Origin: JAJFUG01 sp964473155
GTDB taxonomy: Bacteria > Gemmatimonadota > Glassbacteria > GWA2-58-10
Assembly: GCA_964473155.1 (NCBI GenBank)
Contig: CAYYNT010000079.1
Location: forward strand, 1 to 18,688
DNA: 18,688 bases
Reading direction: 5' to 3'
Shown here piece after piece: positions 8,048 through 15,788 of the stretch. The notes under the pieces were generated by a model that was not told where the DNA came from, ran no database searches, and saw only the letters and a program-made list of their open reading frames with translations. The number at the start of each line of letters is the position of its first letter. Positions within the stretch are counted from its first letter, which is position 1. The position numbers and the translations under genes are program-made.

Positions 8048-9216
8048 CGGGCGCTCCCGCTGCCTGAGGAGTCCGCCCCAGCGCCGAGGCCGCTTCTGAA
8101 CTGCACCACCGAACCAGGACGCAGGCGCAGTTGCCCGTCGGTTATCACTATATCTCCGGGCTGGAGGCCGCTTTCGATGACGGACAGGTTATCCCGGTCA
8201 TACGAGACTCGCACGTTCCTCGATTCGACACTCATGTCCGGCCTGACCACGAACACATAGCTGCCGTTCTGACCCGGCTGCACCGCCTGCGAGGGCACTG
8301 CTGTCACGCCGGTCAGAGTTTTCAGCTCCAGGCGCGTGTCCACGAACTGTCCCGGCCAGAGGCTCAGTTCCCGGTTGTCGAACTCGGCCTTGAGCCGCAG
8401 GGTGCCGGTGGCTTCATCCACGGTGTTGTCAAGGAAACTCAGCTTCCCGTCATACAGCCGTTCCCCGTCGTCCGGTATGCTCACCCGCACGGCCAGCGCT
8501 CCGGAGGCTGACTGCTCGCGGATATCCGCCAGATGGCGCTCCGGAATGGTGAACGTCACATAGATCGGCTGCACCTGGTTGATTACGACCAGCTCGCTTT
8601 CGTTGGCCCGCACGATGTTGCCCCGGTCCACTTTACGCAGTCCCGTGCGCCCGTCCAGCGGAGAGCGGACCGAGCAGAACTGGAGGTTCAGGACCGCATT
8701 GTCGAGGTTGGCCCGCGCCGCCTGCACCGCCGCGCCAAGCTGGCGCTCCTGGGCCTGCATGTCATCGAACTGCTGCGCGGTGATATATTCTTTCCGGACC
8801 AGCTCGGTGTAACGGCGCACTGTCTCGCGGGCGTTCACCCAAGCCACGCTGTCGCGGGTGAGTTGCGCTCTTGCCGCATCCAGGGCGGCCTGACAGGGCG
8901 CGGGATCGATGAGGAACAGCATGTCGCCCCGGCGCACGTCCTGCCCTTCCTCGAAGAAGACCTGTTTGATCTCGCCGCCGACTCTCGCTCGCACAGTCAC
9001 CGTATTGTACGCTTCCACAGTCCCGATCGAGCGCACCTCGAGCGGTATGTCCATCACCCTGGCAGTGTCTGCAAGCACTGGCACAGGCGGAGCGCCGGCT
9101 GGCTTTCTGTCACCTCCGCAGGCCGCCAGGCAGAGCGCTGCCAGGCAGAGCGCGGGGGCGTACAGCGCCCTCGCGTGTCCATTTGAACCTTTTCCGGACA
9201 TTCTTTTGACATTCAT
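8044..9216 (-). CDS. RND efflux periplasmic adaptor subunit (membrane fusion protein, lipoprotein)
   Basis: 390 residues. It bridges the inner-membrane pump and the outer-membrane channel in the periplasm. The N-terminus has a basic stretch, a hydrophobic core and the lipobox LAAC with the lipidated cysteine at residue 33, so it is inner-membrane anchored by lipid. The first lipoyl half-motif is at about 81-108 (GGEIKQVFFEEGQDVRRGD), followed by an alpha-helical hairpin at about 110-165. The second lipoyl half then follows (CSVRSPLDGRTGLRKVDRGN), with beta-barrel and membrane-proximal domains after it. This order is standard for AcrA/MdtA-type adaptors. Both ends overlap neighbours by 4 bases, at 9213-9216 with the TolC gene and at 8044-8047 with the pump gene. 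GAGG lies about 10 bases upstream of the start, inside the end of the TolC gene. Confidence 0.96.
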   Translation of the reverse strand: MNVKRMSGKGSNGHARALYAPALCLAALCLAACGGDRKPAGAPPVPVLADTARVMDIPLEVRSIGTVEAYNTVTVRARVGGEIKQVFFEEGQDVRRGDMLFLIDPAPCQAALDAARAQLTRDSVAWVNARETVRRYTELVRKEYITAQQFDDMQAQERQLGAAVQAARANLDNAVLNLQFCSVRSPLDGRTGLRKVDRGNIVRANESELVVINQVQPIYVTFTIPERHLADIREQSASGALAVRVSIPDDGERLYDGKLSFLDNTVDEATGTLRLKAEFDNRELSLWPGQFVDTRLELKTLTGVTAVPSQAVQPGQNGSYVFVVRPDMSVESRNVRVSYDRDNLSVIESGLQPGDIVITDGQLRLRPGSVVQFRSGLGAGADSSGSGSAR

Positions 9217-10841
9217 TCTTGTTTAACCTCGTTCGTAGCGCTGCCTGCTGTTGGGATCAAATTCGTGTCTTCAAGCCCCAGCACTCCCATGTCGCGGGCC
9301 AGACGGGCCAGGGAGAGGAACCAGCTTGTGCGGGCCTGGATGTTCTGCGCGCGGGCGTCTTCCAGCGCCGACTGGCTTTGCAGAAGCTCCAGCACGCCGC
9401 CCACCCCGGCGCGGTAGCGTTCCAGGGCCACCTGGTGCGATTCCCCGGCGCTGGCCAGAAGGTCGCGGCTGGTTGCGAGCTGTCTGGACGCGGTCTGAAG
9501 GTCATAGTAGCTGGTCCAGACATCCAGGACCACCCGCTGTTCCACGCCGCGGGCGGTTTCCTCGGCGACCTCGGCGTTCGCCCGGGCCTCGAGGATATTG
9601 TTCTCGTTCCTGAAGCCGTTGAACAGGGGCACGCTCAGTCCTACCGATACATTATAAGTATCGCCCTGGCGATCCCGGCTGTTGTAGTAGATCCGGCCCG
9701 CACCGCCGGTCAGGGAAATCTCCGGGTAACGAGACGCCCTTTCCGAGGCCAGTTCGGCGCGGGCTTTGAGCGCCTGGGCGCGCGCCCAGGCAAGGTCGGG
9801 ACTCCGCTCCAGCGCCGCGCCGATCAGGCGGTCGACAGTCACGGAGACAGAGTCGGCTGGAATGTCCTCCGGCAGGTAGTCGATATCGTATTCCAGGTCC
9901 GCGGACAGGCCCATGGCCGTAGCCAGGCTGCCGCGCAAGGTCCTGATCCGTCCCTCCACGCTCTGAAGGGTCAGCTCGGCCTGCGAGGCGCGTGTTTTTG
10001 CCTGAAGGACATCCGCCACCGTGGCCAGACCGGCGGCGCGCCTCTGCCCGGCGGCATCCAGGTCGCGCCTGGCCTCCTCCAGCCCGGCCTGCCCGGCCTT
10101 GAGCATGGCCTTCGAATTCTGGTACTGATAATAGGCCTGCTGCACGGCCAGGATAACATCCTGCACCGTCGAATTGTGGCTCCAGTTCCGGGCGATCATC
10201 TCCTGCCGCGCGGATTCCGTATCCGCGATCCTTTTTCCGAAATTGAACAGGATATAGTTCAGGCTCACACCGGCATCGTAACTTATCGATTTGTATGAGA
10301 GCCTGCCTCCCGCGGTCGAGCCGCGCGAGCGTCCATAGCCCGCATCGGCGTCTATTTCGGGAAGCCAATTCGCTCTCTGGCTTCCGTAGCGGGCCGCAGC
10401 CGCCCTGGCGGCCTGCCAGCTCGCCCGCGTGGCCGGGTTGTTGGACAGGGCGATATCCACAATGTCGGTCAGGGTCCAGTTTCGGGAGAGCATTTCCGGG
10501 GGGATAATCGCCTGGGCTGACCTCGCCGTGTCCCGGACAATTTCAGTCCGGCGTTCTTGCGGCTTCCACTGAGTTTCCGGCGTGGAGGGAATGCGTCCGC
10601 GAAGCGGCCGCTCGGCCAGGCTCGTGCAGGCGGGCAGAACGCAGACAGCCAGGGCCAGGAACACCCACGGCGCTCTGAACGTGTGTTGATTTATCGGATC
10701 ACATCCCCCTCGCTTCCCCTTTAAGAAAGGGGGAGGAACGGCCGCTACTGCCGCCCATCTGCAAACGCTTGACAATCGGGGCTTTGAAATCCCCCTTAAA
10801 AAAGCGGGGGGAAACAGAGGGCCGTGTTTTTTTACCTTCAT
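9213..10841 (-). CDS. TolC/NodT family outer-membrane efflux lipoprotein, signal peptide split by a repeat insertion
   Basis: 542 residues from the ATG at 10841. It forms the outer-membrane and periplasmic tunnel of the tripartite pump. The mature part contains the two OEP repeats expected of the family, with long helical segments rich in A, Q, R and E (for example ESARQEMIARNW and QALKARAELASERASRYPEISL). AGAAGGG at 10847-10853, 5 bases before this ATG, decides the start; the frame is open up to a GTG at 10940, which lacks such a site. The N-terminus is odd. Residues 1-5 (MKVKK) are a normal basic n-region, but the hydrophobic core and lipobox (VFLALAVCVLPAC, cysteine 72) come only after about 48 residues encoded by a dispersed repeat. 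Without the repeat the protein would have an ordinary ~24-residue lipoprotein signal. Export may be impaired, or an unrecognised downstream start may be used. It is the first gene of the efflux operon and overlaps the adaptor gene by 4 bases. Confidence 0.92.
   Translation of the reverse strand: MKVKKHGPLFPPAFLRGISKPRLSSVCRWAAVAAVPPPFLKGKRGGCDPINQHTFRAPWVFLALAVCVLPACTSLAERPLRGRIPSTPETQWKPQERRTEIVRDTARSAQAIIPPEMLSRNWTLTDIVDIALSNNPATRASWQAARAAAARYGSQRANWLPEIDADAGYGRSRGSTAGGRLSYKSISYDAGVSLNYILFNFGKRIADTESARQEMIARNWSHNSTVQDVILAVQQAYYQYQNSKAMLKAGQAGLEEARRDLDAAGQRRAAGLATVADVLQAKTRASQAELTLQSVEGRIRTLRGSLATAMGLSADLEYDIDYLPEDIPADSVSVTVDRLIGAALERSPDLAWARAQALKARAELASERASRYPEISLTGGAGRIYYNSRDRQGDTYNVSVGLSVPLFNGFRNENNILEARANAEVAEETARGVEQRVVLDVWTSYYDLQTASRQLATSRDLLASAGESHQVALERYRAGVGGVLELLQSQSALEDARAQNIQARTSWFLSLARLARDMGVLGLEDTNLIPTAGSATNEVKQE
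10683..10822 (-). repeat. Dispersed ~140-base repeat, copy B (inside the TolC-family gene)
   Basis: This copy has two imperfect hairpins built on C-run/G-run arms: CCCCCTCGCTTCCCC opposite GGGGGAGG at about 10706-10736, and ATCCCCCTT opposite GCGGGGGG at about 10788-10812. It is homologous to 4634-4776 in the same orientation. Read on the minus strand it has no stop codon in the frame of the host gene and adds about 48 codons, ending exactly where the normal signal-peptide core begins. One edge is sharp at 10683; the other, near 10822-10826, is inferred from the host reading frame. Confidence 0.75.
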
Positions 10842-10846
10842 CAGTA

Positions 10847-10853
10847 CCCTTCT
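10847..10853 (-). promoter_or_regulatory. Ribosome binding site of the TolC-family gene
   Basis: AGAAGGG lies 5 bases before the ATG at 10841. It fixes the start of the efflux operon's first gene upstream of the inserted repeat, and so shows that the repeat is translated if this start is used. Confidence 0.65.
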
Positions 10854-11220
10854 AATCAGTCTTTCCATATCCAACGTTATCACCCCTGTCATTGCCGTTC
10901 GACGGAGCGGTCCGGCGGACCATCGCAATATGCGCCGCACTGACCGTCATGGCTGCTTTCACCGGATCGGGCGGCCGGAGAATCCCGCCGCGTATCCACG
11001 ATGTTCTGGCTGGAGAACCGCAGAAGCGCAGAATTGTGTCATAAGGCTTTGACCTTCGCGGCATCTCCGCGGTTACAAAAAAAATGACCGCCCGTCTTTT
11101 TGACTGAGCGGCCATTTTATTAAGAAAAAAGACAGAAGTCAAGCCAGGGGGCGGTTATTCGCTTATCCGCACCGGGAGGAAGCCACACCCCGAGGATCAG
11201 CGGGCGACGGCGCCCTGTTG
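10854..11220. other. Intergenic region upstream of the efflux operon
   Basis: No convincing gene lies between the efflux operon and the SGNH hydrolase. It must hold the efflux promoter, but I cannot identify clear -35 and -10 boxes. A 13-base inverted repeat at 10909-10921 (GGTCC, 3-base loop, GGACC) could be an operator. A TetR- or MarR-type regulator gene, common beside such operons, is not present here. The SGNH gene's terminator lies at 11081-11118. Confidence 0.4.
11081..11118 (-). terminator. Rho-independent terminator of the SGNH hydrolase transcript
   Basis: An 11-base-pair stem with one mismatch (arms AAAATGACCGC and GCGGCCATTTT) lies about 100 bases after the stop codon of the minus-strand gene at 11221. 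On the minus strand it runs into eight T residues. On the plus strand TTTT also follows, so it could work in both directions. Confidence 0.8.
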
Positions 11221-12375
11221 TCACTCTGTCCCGGCGCTCCGGGCGCTTGCAAGAGCAGGCAACAAGCTGTCATAAATAACGCGGGCCATGATCCTCTCGC
11301 CAAAACAGTTCTTGTGCACTATATCCGTGAACAGGGTCTGTCCCGCGCTCCGGGCCTCATCCAGCGCAGGCAGCGGATCGATTACAGACACACCCTCGCC
11401 GAGGCAGGTTTCACTCTGGATCGCGTTGACCAGGCGTTGCTTGAGCGCAAAATCACCCTTACCCAGCAAAGCGCGCAGTTCCGGCCCTGGCTTTATATGA
11501 CCGGACAGGAGGCCCTCAAGGCTCTTTCTGTCTGTCAGGTCCATGCCATCGTCCGCCAGCGGGAAATCGATAGCCTGGCGCACGTAAACGAAGCGGATCG
11601 AACGCTCGCGGCAGGCGCGGATTATTTTCTGCATTCCCTCCACTATCAGGCGGGTTTCCTCGGAGGCCGGGTCAGCCGCGGCCATGAAAAGGCGCTCAGC
11701 CTGACGGTAGTGCCATTTCTGCACCAGATAGGTGTAGAGCATCGAGGAGAAATACAGCCGCCGGTGCAGCCAGCCGAACGTGCTGCGGCCGAGGAGGCCG
11801 ATCTTCTTGTCGATCAGCCCCTTGTTCACATCGTTGTACGCCTCGTGGTAAAGCACCATGTCCGGCTGGAGAGCGAAACCGTTCTCCAGAAGGTGCAGGT
11901 TCACCGATTCCGAGTTGTAGCCGACTTTGCCGCCGTTGATCACCTCGCAGCGGATGCCCGCCGCGCTGGAATCGTTGAGCATGTTTTCGAGCTGGACGGC
12001 CCAGGTTTCCTCATCGCCGTTGTCCCGGCTCTCCACGGTCGAGCCGCCGACCGCCAGGATACGGTATGTCCCGGTTGGCTTGACCGGCTCGAAAGCCTTC
12101 CCGCGCCACTTGAAACCGTTGATTTCATGGTAGGAACGCAGCAGGCTGTCGCCGCGGCAGGGCGAGTAAACCATCGCATCGACCGGGGCGTTCACCCGGA
12201 TGACCTGCGGGATGTTGATCACCTCTTCCTTGTTTTCCCACAGCAGCGGGGCCAGAAGGTAAGGCAGGCCCTGTTCGTGCTGCATGAAATATTTTACGCG
12301 GCAGACCATCTCGGCGCAGAACAGAAGCGCCAGCAGGGGAATGAGCGAGAAAATCAGTTTTCTGGAAAAAGTCAT
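11221..12375 (-). CDS. Membrane-anchored SGNH/GDSL hydrolase-like protein
   Basis: 384 residues. An N-terminal hydrophobic segment (about 7-22) serves as an uncleaved anchor or signal, placing the catalytic part outside the cytoplasm. SGNH blocks are visible in order: GGST with the nucleophile serine at 112; INGGKVGYNS with the block II glycine near 149; AYND with asparagine 181; and TDIVH with aspartate 351 and histidine 354. Such enzymes remove acetyl or other acyl groups from cell-surface sugars or lipids. The nearest upstream gene on the same strand is a DegT-family aminotransferase 121 bases away, which fits a role in modifying a surface glycan. The substrate is unknown. The ribosome binding site before the ATG is weak. 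Confidence 0.82.
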   Translation of the reverse strand: MTFSRKLIFSLIPLLALLFCAEMVCRVKYFMQHEQGLPYLLAPLLWENKEEVINIPQVIRVNAPVDAMVYSPCRGDSLLRSYHEINGFKWRGKAFEPVKPTGTYRILAVGGSTVESRDNGDEETWAVQLENMLNDSSAAGIRCEVINGGKVGYNSESVNLHLLENGFALQPDMVLYHEAYNDVNKGLIDKKIGLLGRSTFGWLHRRLYFSSMLYTYLVQKWHYRQAERLFMAAADPASEETRLIVEGMQKIIRACRERSIRFVYVRQAIDFPLADDGMDLTDRKSLEGLLSGHIKPGPELRALLGKGDFALKQRLVNAIQSETCLGEGVSVIDPLPALDEARSAGQTLFTDIVHKNCFGERIMARVIYDSLLPALASARSAGTE

Positions 12376-12496
12376 ATGCCAGATCGGTTAGATGAGTTCA
12401 ATTGTGATCCTCGACAAACGGCCGGAATATAAAACTATTAGCGCCACGGATAAAGCCAAAACTGCTGTGTAACTGCACGGAAAGCATCCTGGCCGG

Positions 12497-13747
12497 TCAG
12501 GCTCCCGTTGCGCACCAGGTGAAAACTTTCCGGATGCCCTCGACCAGATCGATCACATCCTGGTCCTGATAAAACTCGTTGATCATCAGGATTATCATTT
12601 CCTCGAGCAGGTTTTCCGCCACCGGGCAGAGGCCGCGCGGGTACAGCTTTTTCAGTTCGAGCCCATCCGGATGAAGCGGCGGCAGGGTGAACGGCGCGCC
12701 GGCCTTTTCCTGGAAACAATCATACAGGTACACCGGCTGGCCCCCGCAATAGCCGGTCCAGGCGGGGAGACCCTCGGCGGCCAGGGCGCGGGTAAGCTCC
12801 CCTGCACCCGCCCGGACTGTTTTCCTGTCCGCGCGGAGCACGAAATACCACCAACTGTGTTCACAACCGGCGGGAACAGAGGGAAGAAGGAGACCCGGCA
12901 CATCCCGGAGCCTGCCAAGAAGGTTCTGCGCGATTTTCCGCCGCTGCGTGATTATCTTTTCGAGTTTGGCGAGCTGCACCCGCGCCACGGCGGCCTGAAG
13001 CTCGGTCATGCGGTAATTCATCCCGAAGAACTGCGGGTTGCGCGCCCCGCCGGTGCGGTCGTAGCACTTGTCGACAAACAGGCGCATGCGGCGCGCTGTT
13101 TCCGGGTTGCTGGTGACACACACTCCGCCGTCGCCGCACTCGATATGCTTGTATCCGTTCAGGCTGAAACAGCCCACATCTCCGAACGTCCCCGCCGGTT
13201 TCCCGTTGCGCGAGGCAAGCCAGCTCTGGGCGCAGTCCTCGACCACCGCAATGCCGCGCTCTCGCCCCAGAGCGCAGATGTCATCCACTCCGCTGGCCAG
13301 TCCGGCAAGATGGACGAGCAGGATGGCCCTGGTGCGCGGGGAAATCGCCCGCTCAACATTTTCCGCGGTCATGTTGAACGTGTCCCTGTCCACGTCCGCG
13401 AAAACAGGCCGCGCTCCCTGGGCCACAATCGGGATGATCGATCCCTGGTCCGTGATCGGGCTGGTTATGACCTCATCCTGCCAGCCAACTCCCACTCCGG
13501 CCAGGGCGGTATGGATGGCGGCCGTGCCGCTGGAGCAGGCCGTGGCGAAAGAAGTGTGGAAATATGAGGCGAACTCGCTCTCCAGGGCGGCCGCCTCGCT
13601 GCCGAACGAGCGGCACATCACTCCGGAATCCACCACGCGCAGAAGGGCCTGTTTTTCGCGGTGGTCGAACCGCAGAGGACGCAGGCGGGCCGGATCGAGC
13701 GGAGTTTTGCGCACCGGCGTCCCGCCGTGAACAGCGAGCTTGGACAT
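12497..13747 (-). CDS. DegT/DnrJ/EryC1/StrS family PLP-dependent aminotransferase
   Basis: 416 residues from the ATG at 13747. AGAAGG sits 7-8 bases upstream and the N-terminus MSKLAVHGGTPVRK is typical; an open frame up to 13822 is not needed. The family transfers an amino group, usually from glutamate, to keto-sugars on nucleotide carriers, giving amino sugars for surface polysaccharides or natural products. PLP-binding features are present: SSGTAAIH (about 72-79), VVEDCAQSW with aspartate 171, and the Schiff-base lysine at 200 in SLNGYKHIECGDGG. The C-terminal small domain is complete. It could instead belong to the AHBA-synthase-like subgroup. No other sugar-nucleotide genes are in the window, so the exact product cannot be given. 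Confidence 0.93.
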   Translation of the reverse strand: MSKLAVHGGTPVRKTPLDPARLRPLRFDHREKQALLRVVDSGVMCRSFGSEAAALESEFASYFHTSFATACSSGTAAIHTALAGVGVGWQDEVITSPITDQGSIIPIVAQGARPVFADVDRDTFNMTAENVERAISPRTRAILLVHLAGLASGVDDICALGRERGIAVVEDCAQSWLASRNGKPAGTFGDVGCFSLNGYKHIECGDGGVCVTSNPETARRMRLFVDKCYDRTGGARNPQFFGMNYRMTELQAAVARVQLAKLEKIITQRRKIAQNLLGRLRDVPGLLLPSVPAGCEHSWWYFVLRADRKTVRAGAGELTRALAAEGLPAWTGYCGGQPVYLYDCFQEKAGAPFTLPPLHPDGLELKKLYPRGLCPVAENLLEEMIILMINEFYQDQDVIDLVEGIRKVFTWCATGA

Positions 13748-13836
13748 GTTATCGCCTTCTTGAATATGGTTTTTCCACATAACAGGAATGATTACACCAG
13801 GAACCAGAGCGCCTGAATACATAAGCCATAAAGAAT

Positions 13837-14493
13837 TCAGACCCCGATCAGCTTTTTCAGGTCCGCCAGCGACTGGTCCATCTTTTCATCCGCCACGCCT
13901 ATCAGGGGCAGCTCGAGTCCGTCCTCGCGCAGAGCCGCGGTAAGCTCCTCCATGAATGCTCCCCGGCCGGGCGCCTCGCCATTATAAGCATGGCAATCAA
14001 CCCCGCAGCTTGGACTGCAGTTGATCCCCACAACGCCCAGGACCTTGAAGCCGTGCCCGAGGTACTGGCGCGCCTGATAGACTATGTCCTGCGCCAGGGC
14101 GCGAAGGTAGCGGCGGCTGCCGTGCGTGCAGAGCTGATCGTAGATCATCCCCTCGCGCCCCAGGCCAAGGCATCCCAGCTCCGGACATGGCATCTGGGCT
14201 ATTCCGATCTGGTTGGCGATAAGCAGCTCGGCGATCCCCGGCATGGCCGAGGGGGTCATGGCCGAGCCGTTGCAGCGGGCGTTCTGGTTGATCACGCAAT
14301 GGGCCACGAAAATGACTTTCCGGCTGCGCGCATCGTCGAAGGCCGGATAACGCTCGGCGATCCGCTCGCCGAAACGCTCGGCTTCGAGATGCCCGGCGTG
14401 AGCAGTGCGATTCAGACCCAGGGCGACGAGAATACCGGTCAGCCCGCCGGTGTAGATAAAGCTGCGTCTTTTCAAACCGCGGACAGTTTTCAT
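13837..14493 (-). CDS. TudS/DUF523-related putative desulfidase with Tat-type signal peptide
   Basis: 218 residues from the ATG at 14493, preceded by GAGGAGG 5 bases upstream; an upstream ATG at 14517 is less likely. The domain matches TudS-related proteins (DUF523 family; TudS is a thiouracil desulfidase using a [4Fe-4S] cluster). Conserved cysteine motifs are VAHCVINQNARC (Cys66, Cys74), MPCPELGC (Cys103, Cys108) and GINCSPSCGV (Cys159, Cys163). The N-terminus has KRRSF at 8-12 followed by a hydrophobic stretch and AHA at about 31-33, which looks like a twin-arginine signal. That would send a folded iron-sulfur protein to the periplasm, which is unusual for this family. The activity is inferred from the family and the substrate is unknown. 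It is likely a single-gene unit, with 90 bases to the next gene. Confidence 0.8.
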   Translation of the reverse strand: MKTVRGLKRRSFIYTGGLTGILVALGLNRTAHAGHLEAERFGERIAERYPAFDDARSRKVIFVAHCVINQNARCNGSAMTPSAMPGIAELLIANQIGIAQMPCPELGCLGLGREGMIYDQLCTHGSRRYLRALAQDIVYQARQYLGHGFKVLGVVGINCSPSCGVDCHAYNGEAPGRGAFMEELTAALREDGLELPLIGVADEKMDQSLADLKKLIGV

Positions 14494-14540
14494 TCCGCCT
14501 CCTCTGACGGTAAACATATATTACGGTTTTATCGGACGGA

Positions 14541-14581
14541 TGTACTGTACAACCGATCAGGGAAGTATTCAAGGCTGAATA
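14541..14581. promoter_or_regulatory. Two small palindromes between divergent genes
   Basis: The divergent intergenic region between the desulfidase and the alpha/beta hydrolase has TGTAC-T-GTACA at 14541-14551 and TATTCA-AGGC-TGAATA at 14566-14581. Both could bind a dimeric regulator. No regulator gene is nearby and the sites may be chance. Confidence 0.25.
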
Positions 14582-14646
14582 AGTGTGTCTCGCTTGAATC
14601 ATGAGCGTTTTGCTGAGAGAGAAATTTTATGCCAAATAGTTTCCCT

Positions 14647-14674
14647 TTGTGCGTGGAGTATCTTGGGGTATAAT
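14647..14674 (+). promoter_or_regulatory. Candidate promoter of the alpha/beta hydrolase gene
   Basis: A consensus -10 box TATAAT is at 14669-14674. Sixteen bases upstream is TTGTGC (14647-14652), a weak -35. The start codon at 14735 lies 60 bases downstream, a normal leader length. Confidence 0.4.
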
Positions 14675-14734
14675 AAAGTCAAAATAATACTAAGGCCGAA
14701 CAGAGTCATGAACCTTTTTATCTGGGAGGATTTG

Positions 14735-15670
14735 ATGATGTCAGTTCGTGGATCAAGCTTGGCGGTGCTGTCAGCAGTCATGCTTCTGCTTTGCGGCGCC
14801 GCCGTGCAGGCGGCCGGTATCGAGAATATCGACGGGATAACGCTGGAGCGGGATGTCGTGTTCGGTGACGCCGACGGCTACGAGCTGACGCTGGATATCG
14901 CCTGGCATCCCGGCTCGGGTCCAGCCCGGCCCGCGGTTGTCCATATTCACGGTGGCGCATGGCTGAACGGCGCCAAGTCGCCATACCGGGCCATGCAGTT
15001 CGCCAGGGCCGGTTTCGTGGGCGTGAGCATCAATTACCGTCTCTCCGGTGTGGCAACCTTCCCGGCGGGAGTTCACGACTGCAAGCGCGCGCTCCGCTGG
15101 TTGAGGGCCAACGCCGCCAGGTACGGGATCGACCCGCAGAGGATAGGAATCGTGGGAGAGTCGGCCGGCGGGCACCTGGTGGCGCTGCTGGGGACCTCGG
15201 GCGGGAGCCGCTACCTGGAGGGGTACGAGGGCGACCTCGATCAGTCGAGCGCGGTGCAGTCGGTGGTGGACCACTACGGGCCGGTGGATTTCCTGACAAT
15301 GGAGGACAAGCCGGGGCGGATGCGCCACCTGACAGATGATTCACCTGAATCGCGCTGGCTGGACCGTCCGGTGACCGAGGCCCCCGAACTGGTGGCGCTG
15401 GCGAATCCGATCACCTATATCGATCCGTCCGATCCGCCGATGCTGCTGATACATGGGGAGAAGGACGGCATCGTGATTATCGAGCAGTCGGAATACCTGT
15501 TCGAGGCGCTGCAAAAAGCGGGAGTGAAGAGCGAGTTCGTGCGCGTGGCCAACGCCGACCACGGCTATCCGCCGAACCCGAAAGACGCGGTAGTTGCGCC
15601 GAGCCGGGACGAGATACACCGGATGGAGATCGAATGGTTCAGGCGGACCCTGGGTCTGAGTGGAGAGTAA
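14735..15670 (+). CDS. Secreted alpha/beta hydrolase (esterase/lipase, BD-FAE-like)
   Basis: 311 residues from the ATG at 14735, which has GGGAGG 6 bases upstream; the frame is open further upstream but without a start site. Residues 1-27 form a signal peptide with a hydrophobic core and AVQAA near the cleavage site, so the enzyme acts in the periplasm or outside the cell. The oxyanion motif HGGAW is at 72-76, the nucleophile serine 143 sits in GESAGGH, the acid is aspartate 244 in HGEKDG, and the histidine is 276 in NADHGYPP. The full catalytic set points to an active carboxylesterase that could deacetylate plant or microbial polysaccharides. It is the only complete well-supported plus-strand gene in the window and stands alone between a candidate promoter and a terminator. 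Confidence 0.92.
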   Translation: MMSVRGSSLAVLSAVMLLLCGAAVQAAGIENIDGITLERDVVFGDADGYELTLDIAWHPGSGPARPAVVHIHGGAWLNGAKSPYRAMQFARAGFVGVSINYRLSGVATFPAGVHDCKRALRWLRANAARYGIDPQRIGIVGESAGGHLVALLGTSGGSRYLEGYEGDLDQSSAVQSVVDHYGPVDFLTMEDKPGRMRHLTDDSPESRWLDRPVTEAPELVALANPITYIDPSDPPMLLIHGEKDGIVIIEQSEYLFEALQKAGVKSEFVRVANADHGYPPNPKDAVVAPSRDEIHRMEIEWFRRTLGLSGE

Positions 15671-15689
15671 TCGCCAGCACCCCAAAAAA

Positions 15690-15720
15690 AACGGCCTGAT
15701 TCATCAAGAGTCAGGCCGTT
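15690..15720. terminator. Bidirectional terminator between the hydrolase and hisF
   Basis: A perfect 10-base-pair stem (arm AACGGCCTGA) with an 11-base loop sits between two converging genes. On the minus strand it runs into eight T residues, so it is a strong terminator for the guaA-hisF transcript. On the plus strand only a short T stretch follows, giving weaker termination for the hydrolase. Confidence 0.85.
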
Positions 15721-15788
15721 CCCATTATCGACGTCAGAAAGTGAAATCGGCTTAATAAACTTACAGTCAATATTTTTCCGGCTTTTCT

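Noticed and set aside
10842..10940. Upstream extension of the TolC-family gene to a GTG at 10940
   Set aside because: The ATG at 10841 has AGAAGGG at ideal spacing and gives a normal basic n-region; the GTG has no such site.
10852..11142. Minus-strand 96-codon frame upstream of the efflux operon
   Set aside because: It would run through the SGNH terminator hairpin, has no recognisable domain and has composition unlike the real genes.
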